From Bacteroidia bacterium (GTDB lineage Bacteria > Bacteroidota > Bacteroidia > Flavobacteriales > Flavobacteriaceae), in the NCBI GenBank assembly GCA_030429325.1, contig JAUICT010000073.1:1-8259 (forward strand): a stretch of DNA of 8,259 bases. Direction: 5' to 3'. Below, in pieces: positions 1-5,635 of this stretch. The notes under the pieces are model-generated. The model saw only the letters and a list, made by a program, of their open reading frames with translations. It was not told where the DNA came from and did no database searches. Positions within the stretch are counted from its first letter, which is position 1. Every line of letters starts with the position of its first letter. Position numbers and translations under genes: made by a program.

Positions 1-1
1 G

Positions 2-430
2 GACTCAACCATTGTTGTGGTCAACGGAAGATCAGGCCTTGTTTTAAATAGACACAGCGGAAGGATAGATGTTCCTTCTGTTTCAGGTACTTCTTTGACT
101 GCGGCTGAAATAGCAGGCTTAACTGCTGATGATGCCGGGTTGGAGTTGTTGTACAGAACAAGACAGGAAGTGTTTATTGCGGAAGGTCTACGTTTTGTGG
201 ACATGGGCCTTAAATTAATTGTGGATGAGAATGAAGTGTTGCAGAACGAGAATATTTCTGCAGGAGACTTGGGAACCGTAGCACTTATTCCTCCGTTCAT
301 AGACGTTGTCAAGACTCAATTGGATGCCATTACGTATGATGCTGAAGCAGCAGAGGCAACCACAACAATTAACGTAACAGAGATCTTGGTGGCCAATAAA
401 ACTTCAAATTTTGTATTGCCTTTCCATTAA
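2..430 (+). CDS. C-terminal part of a probable SusD/RagB-like outer-membrane protein (5' end outside window)
   Basis: The frame is open from base 2 to a TAA at 428-430, giving the last 142 residues of a longer protein. A GTG at 17 lies in frame, but the sequence before it also reads as protein, so the true start is upstream of the window. The most telling stretch is LLYRTRQEVFIAEGLRFVDM. It resembles the C-terminal SusD-family pattern in which an Arg/Glu-rich helix precedes 'EG-R-aromatic-D'. SusD proteins are surface lipoproteins that bind glycans or peptides and work with a SusC TonB-dependent channel, so a susC gene is expected upstream. The tail (ends in FVLPFH) is not the usual 'PIP..E...NP' ending, so the family call is tentative. 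A strong hairpin terminator follows 30 bases after the stop. The lipoprotein signal and N-terminal TPR region cannot be seen. Confidence 0.5.
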   Translation, partial: DSTIVVVNGRSGLVLNRHSGRIDVPSVSGTSLTAAEIAGLTADDAGLELLYRTRQEVFIAEGLRFVDMGLKLIVDENEVLQNENISAGDLGTVALIPPFIDVVKTQLDAITYDAEAAEATTTINVTEILVANKTSNFVLPFH

Positions 431-460
431 GACAAAAAATACATATTTGAATTAGCTCGA

Positions 461-490
461 AAAATGGTCAGTATTTACTGGCCATTTTTT
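461..490 (+). terminator. Rho-independent terminator of the SusD-like gene
   Basis: Bases 461-472 pair with 477-488 in a 12-bp stem with one G-U wobble and a 4-base loop. The distal arm runs directly into a T tract (485-490). It starts 30 bases after the TAA at 430. The proximal arm begins with A residues, so it could also act on minus-strand transcripts arriving from the convergent genes. Confidence 0.8.
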
Positions 491-531
491 GTTGGTAGAG
501 ATATGGATTTGGGAAGGCTATATAAAGTTAA

Positions 532-553
532 AAACCTTATAAGTAAAAGGTTT
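532..553 (-). terminator. Possible terminator of the minus-strand beta-barrel/DUF2846 unit
   Basis: AAACCTT at 532-538 pairs with AAGGTTT at 547-553 around an 8-base loop. Read on the minus strand, the second arm continues into a short T run, as expected for a factor-independent terminator. It lies about 125 bases after the stop at 679. The stem is short and AT-rich, so this is a weak call. A smaller 5-bp hairpin (661-665 with 674-678) lies closer to the stop but has no clear T tract. Confidence 0.35.
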
Positions 554-678
554 GCAGAGTTTTTTGCTCTTGCATTTTTCGTGCTATCACTTAAATTAGG
601 TAAGCAATAAACAATCTATTTATATTTTTCAAGAATTAAAGATGTATAGATCCAATTTACTATCGGATTTTTACGATA

Positions 679-1257
679 TCATTTGGAATTGGGATTGATT
701 GTGGAAATATCAATGCTCATCTCAGGTTTTAGCTCAACCATACGCTCTCCTTTTTCCTTGCCTTTATTATATCTTTCCATACCGCGGATAATCACCTCAT
801 TCATTTCTTCTTGTAGTTCCAAAAGTTCTTGTTGGGTAAATGTAATCGCACTTCTCTTTGAAAATAGTTTTTTGATTTTCTTCATATTGTGGGATTTGAC
901 ATCTACGGGAACAAGCTTTACCGTAGCTTTAAGTCCCCCCATTCTGGGAAGTGCTTCGATCATGTAGGCTTTCCCGCCTTCCAAATTGGCCTCCACAAAA
1001 GATCTGTTTTCCGATCTGGCCCAAAACAAATGCTGGCCAGGCTCACATTCGTATTTGAGATATTTCCTTCCGTTGAACTTTCCGATTGCCTTTTCCCCAT
1101 CAAAATAAGTAAAGTTGACCAAAGATCCCATGGAATTTGCCCTTACAAAATAGATGACCGACCTGTTGCTGGAGACTACAGGTTCAGAATCTTGGGCCTG
1201 AACTGAAGGGGAAATTAGGATGGAGAATAAGATTAGACCGATCAAAAGATGCTTCAT
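679..1257 (-). CDS. Exported DUF2846-like protein of unknown function
   Basis: A 192-residue protein with an ATG start at 1257. Residues 1 to about 21 form a clear signal peptide (MKHLLIGLILFSILISPSVQA, with likely cleavage before QDSE), so it is exported. There is no lipobox cysteine, so it is probably periplasmic. Residues 30-110 follow a DUF2846-like plan: 'VIYFVR', then a beta-rich stretch with 'DGEKAIGKF' and 'YLKYECEPGQHLFWA', then 'LEGGKAYMIEA'. This is a small beta-sandwich module common in bacterial envelope proteins, and its biochemical role is unknown. The C-terminal third (about 120-180) is highly charged and helical, possibly a coiled coil. The gene starts 13 bases after the stop of the beta-barrel gene upstream, so the two are probably cotranscribed. 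No Shine-Dalgarno is visible, as is usual in this phylum. Confidence 0.65.
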   Translation of the reverse strand: MKHLLIGLILFSILISPSVQAQDSEPVVSSNRSVIYFVRANSMGSLVNFTYFDGEKAIGKFNGRKYLKYECEPGQHLFWARSENRSFVEANLEGGKAYMIEALPRMGGLKATVKLVPVDVKSHNMKKIKKLFSKRSAITFTQQELLELQEEMNEVIIRGMERYNKGKEKGERMVELKPEMSIDISTINPNSK

Positions 1258-1270
1258 AGATTGTTATATT

Positions 1271-1918
1271 TTAATTAAAAACCCAAGTAAAAAGAAGCTT
1301 CATAGTACTTGTTCTCTTTGTCTGCGCATTTGAATCGAAGCTTTCATGGTCCATAGTGTTCGCTAGTCCTAGCTCTGATTGTAGTTCGAGTATAAAGCTT
1401 GAATTTCCTTTTGTTGGAAACTCCTTTCCCAAGCCTGCGGTAATGCCATAATCCAATGTTTTGAAGGATGAGTTGATGCCCTCCCTTCGAATTGAATCAT
1501 CCAAAAGAATATTAATAAATGGTCCCAAATCCATAAACCAAAGCTCTTTTTGACCAAAAGGAACCTTAACAAGAACAGGTAAGTTTAAGTAATGGTACTT
1601 GTCTTTAAAGCTATATTCTTCAATTGGGCGACCCTGATAATTGTAGTAAACTCCTTTGCCGTCAATAGTACGACGTTCGTAATTGACATTGGCCGCTAAA
1701 ATAATGCCAGGGGTAATCTCAAAACTATAGTGTAGCCCCAATAGGGTGCCAATGTCATATTTCACGGCTCTTGCATACTCATTTCCCCAAAGGGAAGTAT
1801 ATGTGGCTCCAAAGTTTATTCCCCAAGTGCTTTTGTTTTGTGAATATAAGTTGGCTGATGTAAAAAAGAACAGAGCCCAAAGAGTGGCAATTGCGAGGTT
1901 TCGAAATATGGTTTTCAA
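1271..1918 (-). CDS. Outer-membrane beta-barrel protein (PorT/OMP_b-brl-like), TTG start
   Basis: A 215-residue protein. A signal peptide occupies residues 1 to about 26 (basic KTIFR, then a hydrophobic run through LWALFFF, with cleavage near LYSQ). The mature part has alternating aromatic/polar strands typical of a small 8-10 strand barrel, for example 'WGINFGATYTSLWG', 'ANVNYERRTI', 'YHYLNLPVLVKVPF', 'LDYGITAGLGKEF' and a C-terminal 'LLFTWVFN'. The pattern 'Y-L-x-LP-V-L-K' followed by 'G' and 'LG' strands is characteristic of flavobacterial outer-membrane barrel domains. The start must be TTG at 1918. An in-frame TAA lies five codons upstream with no ATG between, and no ATG occurs until well past the signal peptide. 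It is the first gene of a likely two-gene unit with the DUF2846-like protein. The substrate or role is unknown. Confidence 0.75.
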   Translation of the reverse strand: MKTIFRNLAIATLWALFFFTSANLYSQNKSTWGINFGATYTSLWGNEYARAVKYDIGTLLGLHYSFEITPGIILAANVNYERRTIDGKGVYYNYQGRPIEEYSFKDKYHYLNLPVLVKVPFGQKELWFMDLGPFINILLDDSIRREGINSSFKTLDYGITAGLGKEFPTKGNSSFILELQSELGLANTMDHESFDSNAQTKRTSTMKLLFTWVFN

Positions 1919-2014
1919 AGCTTGATTTAATTATCTGCCTAAAAATCAATAAATATTTTCTTACAAACAAGTTTTATTTTGATTGTCTCTTCATGGCTCC
2001 AGAATAAGGATTAA

Positions 2015-2230
2015 GCATTTTTTGATTCTGAGCGACCTCTGCTTTTATATGGGCCAACTAATGTAAATACTTCGAATGCGCAGCCTTTAAAGGTATGGTT
2101 GTATAGAATATTCCCGAAAAGGAAATACCCTGTACTTACTCATCCATTCATATTCAAATGGTTCAAAGAACTATTGAAAAATCAACAAGGGTATAAAGAT
2201 CTATTTACTAAATCGGTGAAAGGAATATAA
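2015..2230 (+). pseudogene. Orphan open frame without a start codon; probable C-terminal remnant of an unidentified gene
   Basis: After an in-frame TAA at 2012-2014 this frame stays open for 71 codons to TAA at 2228-2230 and contains no ATG. The translation reads like a real protein tail, with sequence including 'SERPLLLYGPTNVNTSNAQP' and then 'KVWLYRIFPKRKYPVL' and 'HPFIFKWFKELLKNQQGYKD'. It is rich in aromatic and basic residues and is not simple AT-biased noise. I do not recognise the family. The DNA just upstream (1921-2014) holds stops in this frame and no clear continuation in the other two, so the 5' part seems deleted. It lies 55 bases left of a copy of part of tRNA-Leu, so it may have been carried by an element inserted at that tRNA. 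It could instead be a chance open frame. Confidence 0.4.
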
Positions 2231-2285
2231 AATCAGGAAAGAGGATAAATAAAAATCCATAAAAGCTAATAATTAAACAAATAAA

Positions 2286-2308
2286 GATTTTAAGTCCGGC
2301 GTGTCTAC
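2286..2308. repeat. 23-bp exact copy of the D-arm/anticodon-arm part of tRNA-Leu (att-like)
   Basis: The 23 bases from 2286 match 2500-2522 inside the tRNA-Leu gene exactly and in the same orientation, 214 bases apart. The match covers tRNA linear positions 19-41, including the anticodon. Flanks on both sides are unrelated to the tRNA, so this is not a second tRNA gene. Exact duplication of tRNA sequence through the anticodon loop is the usual signature of tyrosine-recombinase integration sites. Confidence 0.85.
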
Positions 2309-2414
2309 AAGTTGAATTATCTAAATTAACCAACTAATTGGATATTATAGATTATATAATCTGTTGGAAATAAAGAAAATGGGGAAGGTATGGGGAAATG
2401 TAAACTTTAAAATT

Positions 2415-2452
2415 AAAAAAATCCCTAGTAACCGATAAGTTAGAAGGGATTT
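2415..2452 (-). terminator. Rho-independent terminator downstream of tRNA-Leu
   Basis: AAATCCCT at 2419-2426 pairs with AGGGATTT at 2445-2452. The long loop holds a further 4-bp stem (TAAC/GTTA on the minus strand). Read on the minus strand, the hairpin is followed by a T tract (the A run at 2415-2420). It begins three bases after the mature 3' end of tRNA-Leu. Confidence 0.7.
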
Positions 2453-2455
2453 CTG

Positions 2456-2540
2456 TACTCGAGGCGGGACTTGAACCCGCACGGGCAAAATGCCCACAGG
2501 ATTTTAAGTCCGGCGTGTCTACCAATTCCACCACTCGAGC
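2456..2540 (-). tRNA. tRNA-Leu (anticodon UAA)
   Basis: An 85-base class II tRNA read on the minus strand from 2540 to 2456. The acceptor stem GCTCGAG pairs with CTCGAGT (terminal G-U), with discriminator A. The D arm contains GGTAGA. The anticodon loop CTTAAAA gives UAA, which reads UUA leucine codons. The long variable arm has a GGGCA/TGCCC stem, and the T arm GCGGG-TTCAAGT-CCCGC is perfect. CCA is not encoded, as is usual in Bacteroidota. One odd point is that the anticodon stem CCGGA/TCCTG has a C-U mismatch at its second pair. The gene follows tRNA-Gly on the same strand, and its middle is duplicated at 2286-2308. Confidence 0.97.
2500..2522. repeat. tRNA-Leu copy of the 23-bp att-like repeat
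   Basis: This is the in-gene partner of the repeat at 2286-2308. It spans the 3' half of the D arm and the anticodon stem-loop up to linear position 41 of the tRNA. If integration occurred here, the 3' half of the present tRNA gene (2456-2499) would be the element-supplied copy. Confidence 0.8.
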
Positions 2541-2553
2541 CTGGACTTGAAAC

Positions 2554-2578
2554 AAAAAAACGCTGCAAGCAGCGTTTT
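2554..2578 (-). terminator. Terminator-like hairpin between tRNA-Gly and tRNA-Leu
   Basis: AAAACGCTGC at 2557-2566 pairs with GCAGCGTTTT at 2569-2578, a perfect 10-bp stem (nine pairs with a realistic 4-base loop). On the minus strand it is followed by seven T residues (A run 2554-2560). It begins three bases after the 3' end of tRNA-Gly and ends 13 bases before tRNA-Leu. That leaves almost no room for a separate promoter for tRNA-Leu, so partial read-through or a processing role is possible. Confidence 0.7.
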
Positions 2579-2580
2579 AG

Positions 2581-2653
2581 AGCGAAAAACGGGATTCGAA
2601 CCCGCGACCTCCACCTTGGCAAGGTGATGCTCTACCAACTGAGCTATTTTCGC
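2581..2653 (-). tRNA. tRNA-Gly (anticodon GCC)
   Basis: A 73-base tRNA on the minus strand from 2653 to 2581. The acceptor stem GCGAAAA pairs with TTTTCGC, with discriminator T. The D arm is AGCTC-AGTTGGTA-GAGC. The anticodon loop TTGCCAA gives GCC, which reads GGC and GGU. The T arm GCGGG-TTCGAAT-CCCGT closes with one G-U pair. CCA is not encoded. Confidence 0.98.
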
Positions 2654-2686
2654 ATTTTAAAGAACTCTGCACTTTTTTCAGTGCGG

Positions 2687-2710
2687 ACCTGCCTATCGGC
2701 AAAGGCAGGT
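2687..2710. repeat. GC-rich hairpin, REP-like, between mutS and tRNA-Gly
   Basis: ACCTGCCT at 2687-2694 pairs perfectly with AGGCAGGT at 2703-2710 around the loop ATCGGCAA. It stands out as GC-rich in AT-rich surroundings. Short CCTGCC-type palindromes recur between genes in flavobacterial genomes, so this may be a dispersed repeat. It could also end mutS transcripts, although no long T tract follows it on the minus strand. A second small hairpin (GCACT 2669-2673 with AGTGC 2680-2684) lies next to it. Confidence 0.55.
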
Positions 2711-2711
2711 G

Positions 2712-2740
2712 CAAATTTAATGTTTTTCTAGAAAACAAAA
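2712..2740 (-). promoter_or_regulatory. Possible Bacteroidota-type promoter for the tRNA-Gly/tRNA-Leu unit
   Basis: Read on the minus strand, TAAATTTG (2719-2712) matches the -7 consensus TAnnTTTG exactly. It is preceded after 16 bases by TTTTG (2740-2736), close to the -33 TTG element. Transcription would begin near 2705 and give a leader of about 50 bases containing the REP-like hairpin before tRNA-Gly. Confidence 0.4.
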
Positions 2741-2749
2741 AGAATTTTT

Positions 2750-5392
2750 TTAAGAGGATGCTGTTTTCTTTTTGCCCAACAGTCTTTTGATCTCGTTCAA
2801 TTTCATCAAGGCCTCCACCGGGGTAAGCGTATCTATGTCCAAATGAAGGATTTCCTCCTTGATTTCCTCCAACAAGGGGTCGTCCAAATTAAAGAAACTC
2901 AACTGCATTTCCTGCCCGTCCGGTAGGTGGGCATTTTGGGCCATCTGGAGTTTATCCGTCATTTCCTCGCTGGAATGCGATTTTTCCAGCTTTTTAAGGA
3001 TTTTATTGGCCTTTTGGATCACCTGTTGGGGCATGCCGGCCATCTTGGCCACATGGATTCCAAAACTATGTTCGCTTCCCCCAGGTACCAATTTCCGAAG
3101 GAAAAGCACATTGTCCTTCAACTCCTTTACTGATACATTGTAATTTTTGATTCGGGAAAAAGTAGCCGTCATCTCGTTGAGCTCGTGGTAATGGGTGGCA
3201 AAAAGGGTCTTGGCACGCGCCGGATGCTCGTGCAGGTATTCCGATATGGCCCAAGCAATGGAAATACCGTCATAGGTACTCGTGCCCCGGCCAATCTCAT
3301 CCAAAAGCACCAAACTGCGCTCGGATAGATTGTTGAGGATGGAAGCCGTCTCGTTCATTTCCACCATAAAAGTGGATTCACCCATGGAAATGTTGTCGCT
3401 GGCCCCCACACGGGTGAAAATTTTGTCCACAAGACCAATCTTGGCCTCGGAAGCGGGAACAAAGCTTCCCATTTGCGCCAAAAGTACAATCAGGGCCGTT
3501 TGTCGCAATATGGCCGACTTACCACTCATGTTCGGCCCGGTGATCATGATAATCTGTTGTTCCTCCCGATTCAGGAGAACGTCGTTGGTGACATAGCTCT
3601 CGCCCAAGGGCAATTGTTTTTCAATGACCGGATGTCGTCCCTCTTTGATGTGGAGTTCGGTGGATTCATCAACCATGGGTTCTACATAGCCATTCTCCTT
3701 GGCCAGTTGGGCAAATCCACATAGGCAATCCAATTGGGCAATCAGATGGGCATTTTGCTGGACAGGGGCGATGTATTCCTGCATCCACATCAAGAGTTGT
3801 TCAAACAACTGCTGTTCCAGGATAAGGATGCGTTCTTCGGCCCCCAATATCTTGGCTTCGTATTCTTTGAGCTCTTCTGTGATGTAGCGTTCCGCATTCA
3901 CCAAGGTCTGTTTGCGGATCCAACTTTCCGGGACCTTGTCTTTATGGGTGTTGCGAACCTCAATATAGTAACCAAAAACGTTGTTGGAGGCAATTTTGAG
4001 GGAAGTAATACCCGTTTCCTTGGTTTCTCGCTCCAACATTTTGTCCAGATAATCTTTGCCGGAAAAAGCCAAGCTGCGTAATTCGTCCAACTCATCCGAG
4101 TACCCTTGGGCAATGGTATGGCCTTTGGCGAGGTTTACCGGAGCTTCCTCATTGAGCACTTCCTTGATTTTGGAACGAAGGGCCTCGCAGGCATCCAATC
4201 GCTTCCCGATGGACTTTAGGGAAGCATTGGGACTTTCTTGGGCCAATTGTTTGATGGGGACCAAGGCTTCCAAGGAATTTTTAAGCTGTACTACCTCCTT
4301 AGGATTGATTTTTCCCGTGGCCAGTTTGGAGATGAGTCGTTCCAAATCGCCCATGGGCTTGATCCAATGCTGTATCTTTTCGAGGGATTCTTCGCTGTCT
4401 TTCAAATGGGCCACAACCTCATGGCGTTCGCGAATACGATCTAAATTTTTAAGTGGTAGGGCCAACCAACGTTTCAACAATCTTCCGCCCATGGGAGATA
4501 GGGTTCGGTCTATAATATGCAATAGTGTCACCGCATTTTGATGGGGTGAATGGTACAATTCCAGATTCCGGATGGTAAATCGGTCCATCCACACATATTC
4601 CTCCTCCGCAATACGTTGAATCCTGTTGATGTGTTGAAGACGGCTATGTTGGGTTTCGGAAAGGTAGTGCAGTACCGCACCTGAAGCAATGATTCCTAGA
4701 TTGAGGTGGTCAATCCCAAAACCCTTTAAAGTTTGCGTGCCAAAATGGTTGTTCAGGCTTTCATGGGCGTAATCTTCTTGGAAAATCCAATCTTCCATAA
4801 AAAAACAATGGAGTTGGCTACCAAAAACCTCCATAAACTCTTTTTTGTGGCTTTTGGAGACCAATACCTCATTGGGGGCAAAATTTTGAAGGAGCTTGTC
4901 CATTTGTTCCATGGAGCCTTCCGAGGTTAAAAACTCACCCGTGGAAATATCCAAAAAGGAAATCCCCATTTTATTTCGGCCAAAATGTACGGCGCACAAG
5001 AAATTGTTGCTCTTCGCGGAAAGGATATCGTCATTAAGGGCCACCCCTGGGGTTACCAGTTCGGTTACCCCACGCTTAACAATGCTTTTGGTCTGCTTGG
5101 GGTCTTCCAATTGGTCGCAAATGGCCACCCGTTGCCCAGCCTTTACCAATTTGGGAAGATAGGTGTTGAGCGAGTGATGGGGAAAACCGGCCAACTCCGT
5201 TTTGTCGCCACCATTGTTCCTGTGGGTAAGGATTATCCCCAAAATCTTGGCGGCTTTAATAGCATCCTCCCCAAAGGTTTCATAAAAATCCCCAACACGA
5301 AATAGCAAAAGCGCATCAGGATGTTTTACCTTGATGGTGTTGTACTGTTGCATTAAAGGAGTAACCTTCTTTGATTTGTTCTTGGCTGCCAA
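2750..5392 (-). CDS. mutS: DNA mismatch repair protein MutS
   Basis: An 880-residue MutS, complete and slightly longer than the 853-residue E. coli protein. It finds mismatches and small loops in new DNA and, with MutL, starts repair. The N-terminal domain carries the mismatch-probing motif F36-Y37-E38 in 'FRVGDFYETFGEDA'. The connector and lever/core domains follow. The ATPase domain has Walker A 'GPNMSGKS' (from residue 619), 'NISMGESTFMVEM', Walker B 'LVLLDEIGRGTS' (D698, E699) and 'ATHYHEL' (about 732-738). 'QLSFF' at 830-834 fits a sliding-clamp-binding motif. The start is TTG at 5392. An in-frame TAA lies six codons upstream with no ATG between, and the first ATG (residue 14, in VTPLMQQYN) would remove the conserved lysine-rich lead-in. 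The gene is divergent from trmH and followed on the same strand by the two tRNA genes. Confidence 0.98.
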   Translation of the reverse strand: MAAKNKSKKVTPLMQQYNTIKVKHPDALLLFRVGDFYETFGEDAIKAAKILGIILTHRNNGGDKTELAGFPHHSLNTYLPKLVKAGQRVAICDQLEDPKQTKSIVKRGVTELVTPGVALNDDILSAKSNNFLCAVHFGRNKMGISFLDISTGEFLTSEGSMEQMDKLLQNFAPNEVLVSKSHKKEFMEVFGSQLHCFFMEDWIFQEDYAHESLNNHFGTQTLKGFGIDHLNLGIIASGAVLHYLSETQHSRLQHINRIQRIAEEEYVWMDRFTIRNLELYHSPHQNAVTLLHIIDRTLSPMGGRLLKRWLALPLKNLDRIRERHEVVAHLKDSEESLEKIQHWIKPMGDLERLISKLATGKINPKEVVQLKNSLEALVPIKQLAQESPNASLKSIGKRLDACEALRSKIKEVLNEEAPVNLAKGHTIAQGYSDELDELRSLAFSGKDYLDKMLERETKETGITSLKIASNNVFGYYIEVRNTHKDKVPESWIRKQTLVNAERYITEELKEYEAKILGAEERILILEQQLFEQLLMWMQEYIAPVQQNAHLIAQLDCLCGFAQLAKENGYVEPMVDESTELHIKEGRHPVIEKQLPLGESYVTNDVLLNREEQQIIMITGPNMSGKSAILRQTALIVLLAQMGSFVPASEAKIGLVDKIFTRVGASDNISMGESTFMVEMNETASILNNLSERSLVLLDEIGRGTSTYDGISIAWAISEYLHEHPARAKTLFATHYHELNEMTATFSRIKNYNVSVKELKDNVLFLRKLVPGGSEHSFGIHVAKMAGMPQQVIQKANKILKKLEKSHSSEEMTDKLQMAQNAHLPDGQEMQLSFFNLDDPLLEEIKEEILHLDIDTLTPVEALMKLNEIKRLLGKKKTASS

Positions 5393-5451
5393 AGCGATAT
5401 TATTCTTTTATTTTTGCCCTGTTCGGGTAAAGGTTGATTTTAAAACTCGTT

Positions 5452-5510
5452 GTTACATCGAGCGCAGTCGAGATGTTTATTGTCGATTTTTCGACTGCAA
5501 TCAAGATGAC
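5452..5510. repeat. REP/BIME-like inverted repeat between mutS and trmH
   Basis: The unit around CATCGAGCGCAGTCGAGATG (5457-5476) is itself partly palindromic. A degraded inverted copy lies at 5491-5510. GCAGTCGA (5464-5471) and TCGACTGC (5491-5498) are perfect inverted repeats 19 bases apart. 'CGAGCGCAGTCGAGA' palindromes recur between genes in many flavobacterial genomes, so this is probably a dispersed repeat pair and not a regulator unique to mutS or trmH. The rest of the 243-base gap (5393-5635) holds a 12-bp palindrome AAACCATGGTTT (5513-5524) and no gene I can support. Confidence 0.6.
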
Positions 5511-5635
5511 AAAAACCATGGTTTGGTATTTTTTCAAACAAAACACCAACCACATTTAGGATGTTGGAACGAATATATCGTTTTCATCATCCATCAAAAA
5601 TTTTTGTTGATATTTTGGACGGAATGGTTAAAAAA

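Larger units (their letters stand above)
2231..2455. other. AT-rich non-coding region with att-like repeat and palindromes
   Basis: No coding frame can be supported here. The stretch is very AT-rich and contains the 23-bp tRNA-Leu copy (2286-2308), a perfect 14-bp palindrome AGATTATATAATCT (2349-2362), a nearby small inverted repeat CCAA-CTAA-TTGG (2330-2341) and the tRNA-Leu terminator (2415-2452). AT-rich DNA with small symmetric sites beside a tRNA-derived core resembles the arm region of an integrase attachment site, but no integrase gene is visible. Confidence 0.5.

Noticed and set aside
683..1206. Plus-strand open frames opposite the DUF2846-like gene
   Set aside because: The minus-strand protein has a signal peptide and family-like motifs. 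The plus-strand frames have neither.
2286..2308. Second tRNA-Leu gene or tRNA pseudogene
   Set aside because: Only 23 bases match and neither flank resembles acceptor, T-arm or variable-arm sequence.
2379..2398. Short direct repeat ATGGGGAA near 2384
   Set aside because: It is only 8 bases, with no further copies in register and no array. There is no CRISPR array anywhere in the window.
2352..2731. Open frames running across the two tRNA genes on both strands
   Set aside because: They are translations of tRNA sequence and have no independent coding support.
2859..5305. Many antisense open frames inside mutS
   Set aside because: They are shadows of a highly conserved gene, with no recognisable domains.
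5561..5635. Longer start (ATG at 5561) for the TrmH-family gene
   Set aside because: The added 25 residues do not resemble the family, while RKLENSELGR right after ATG 5636 looks like a natural N-terminus. ATG 5624 remains a minor alternative.
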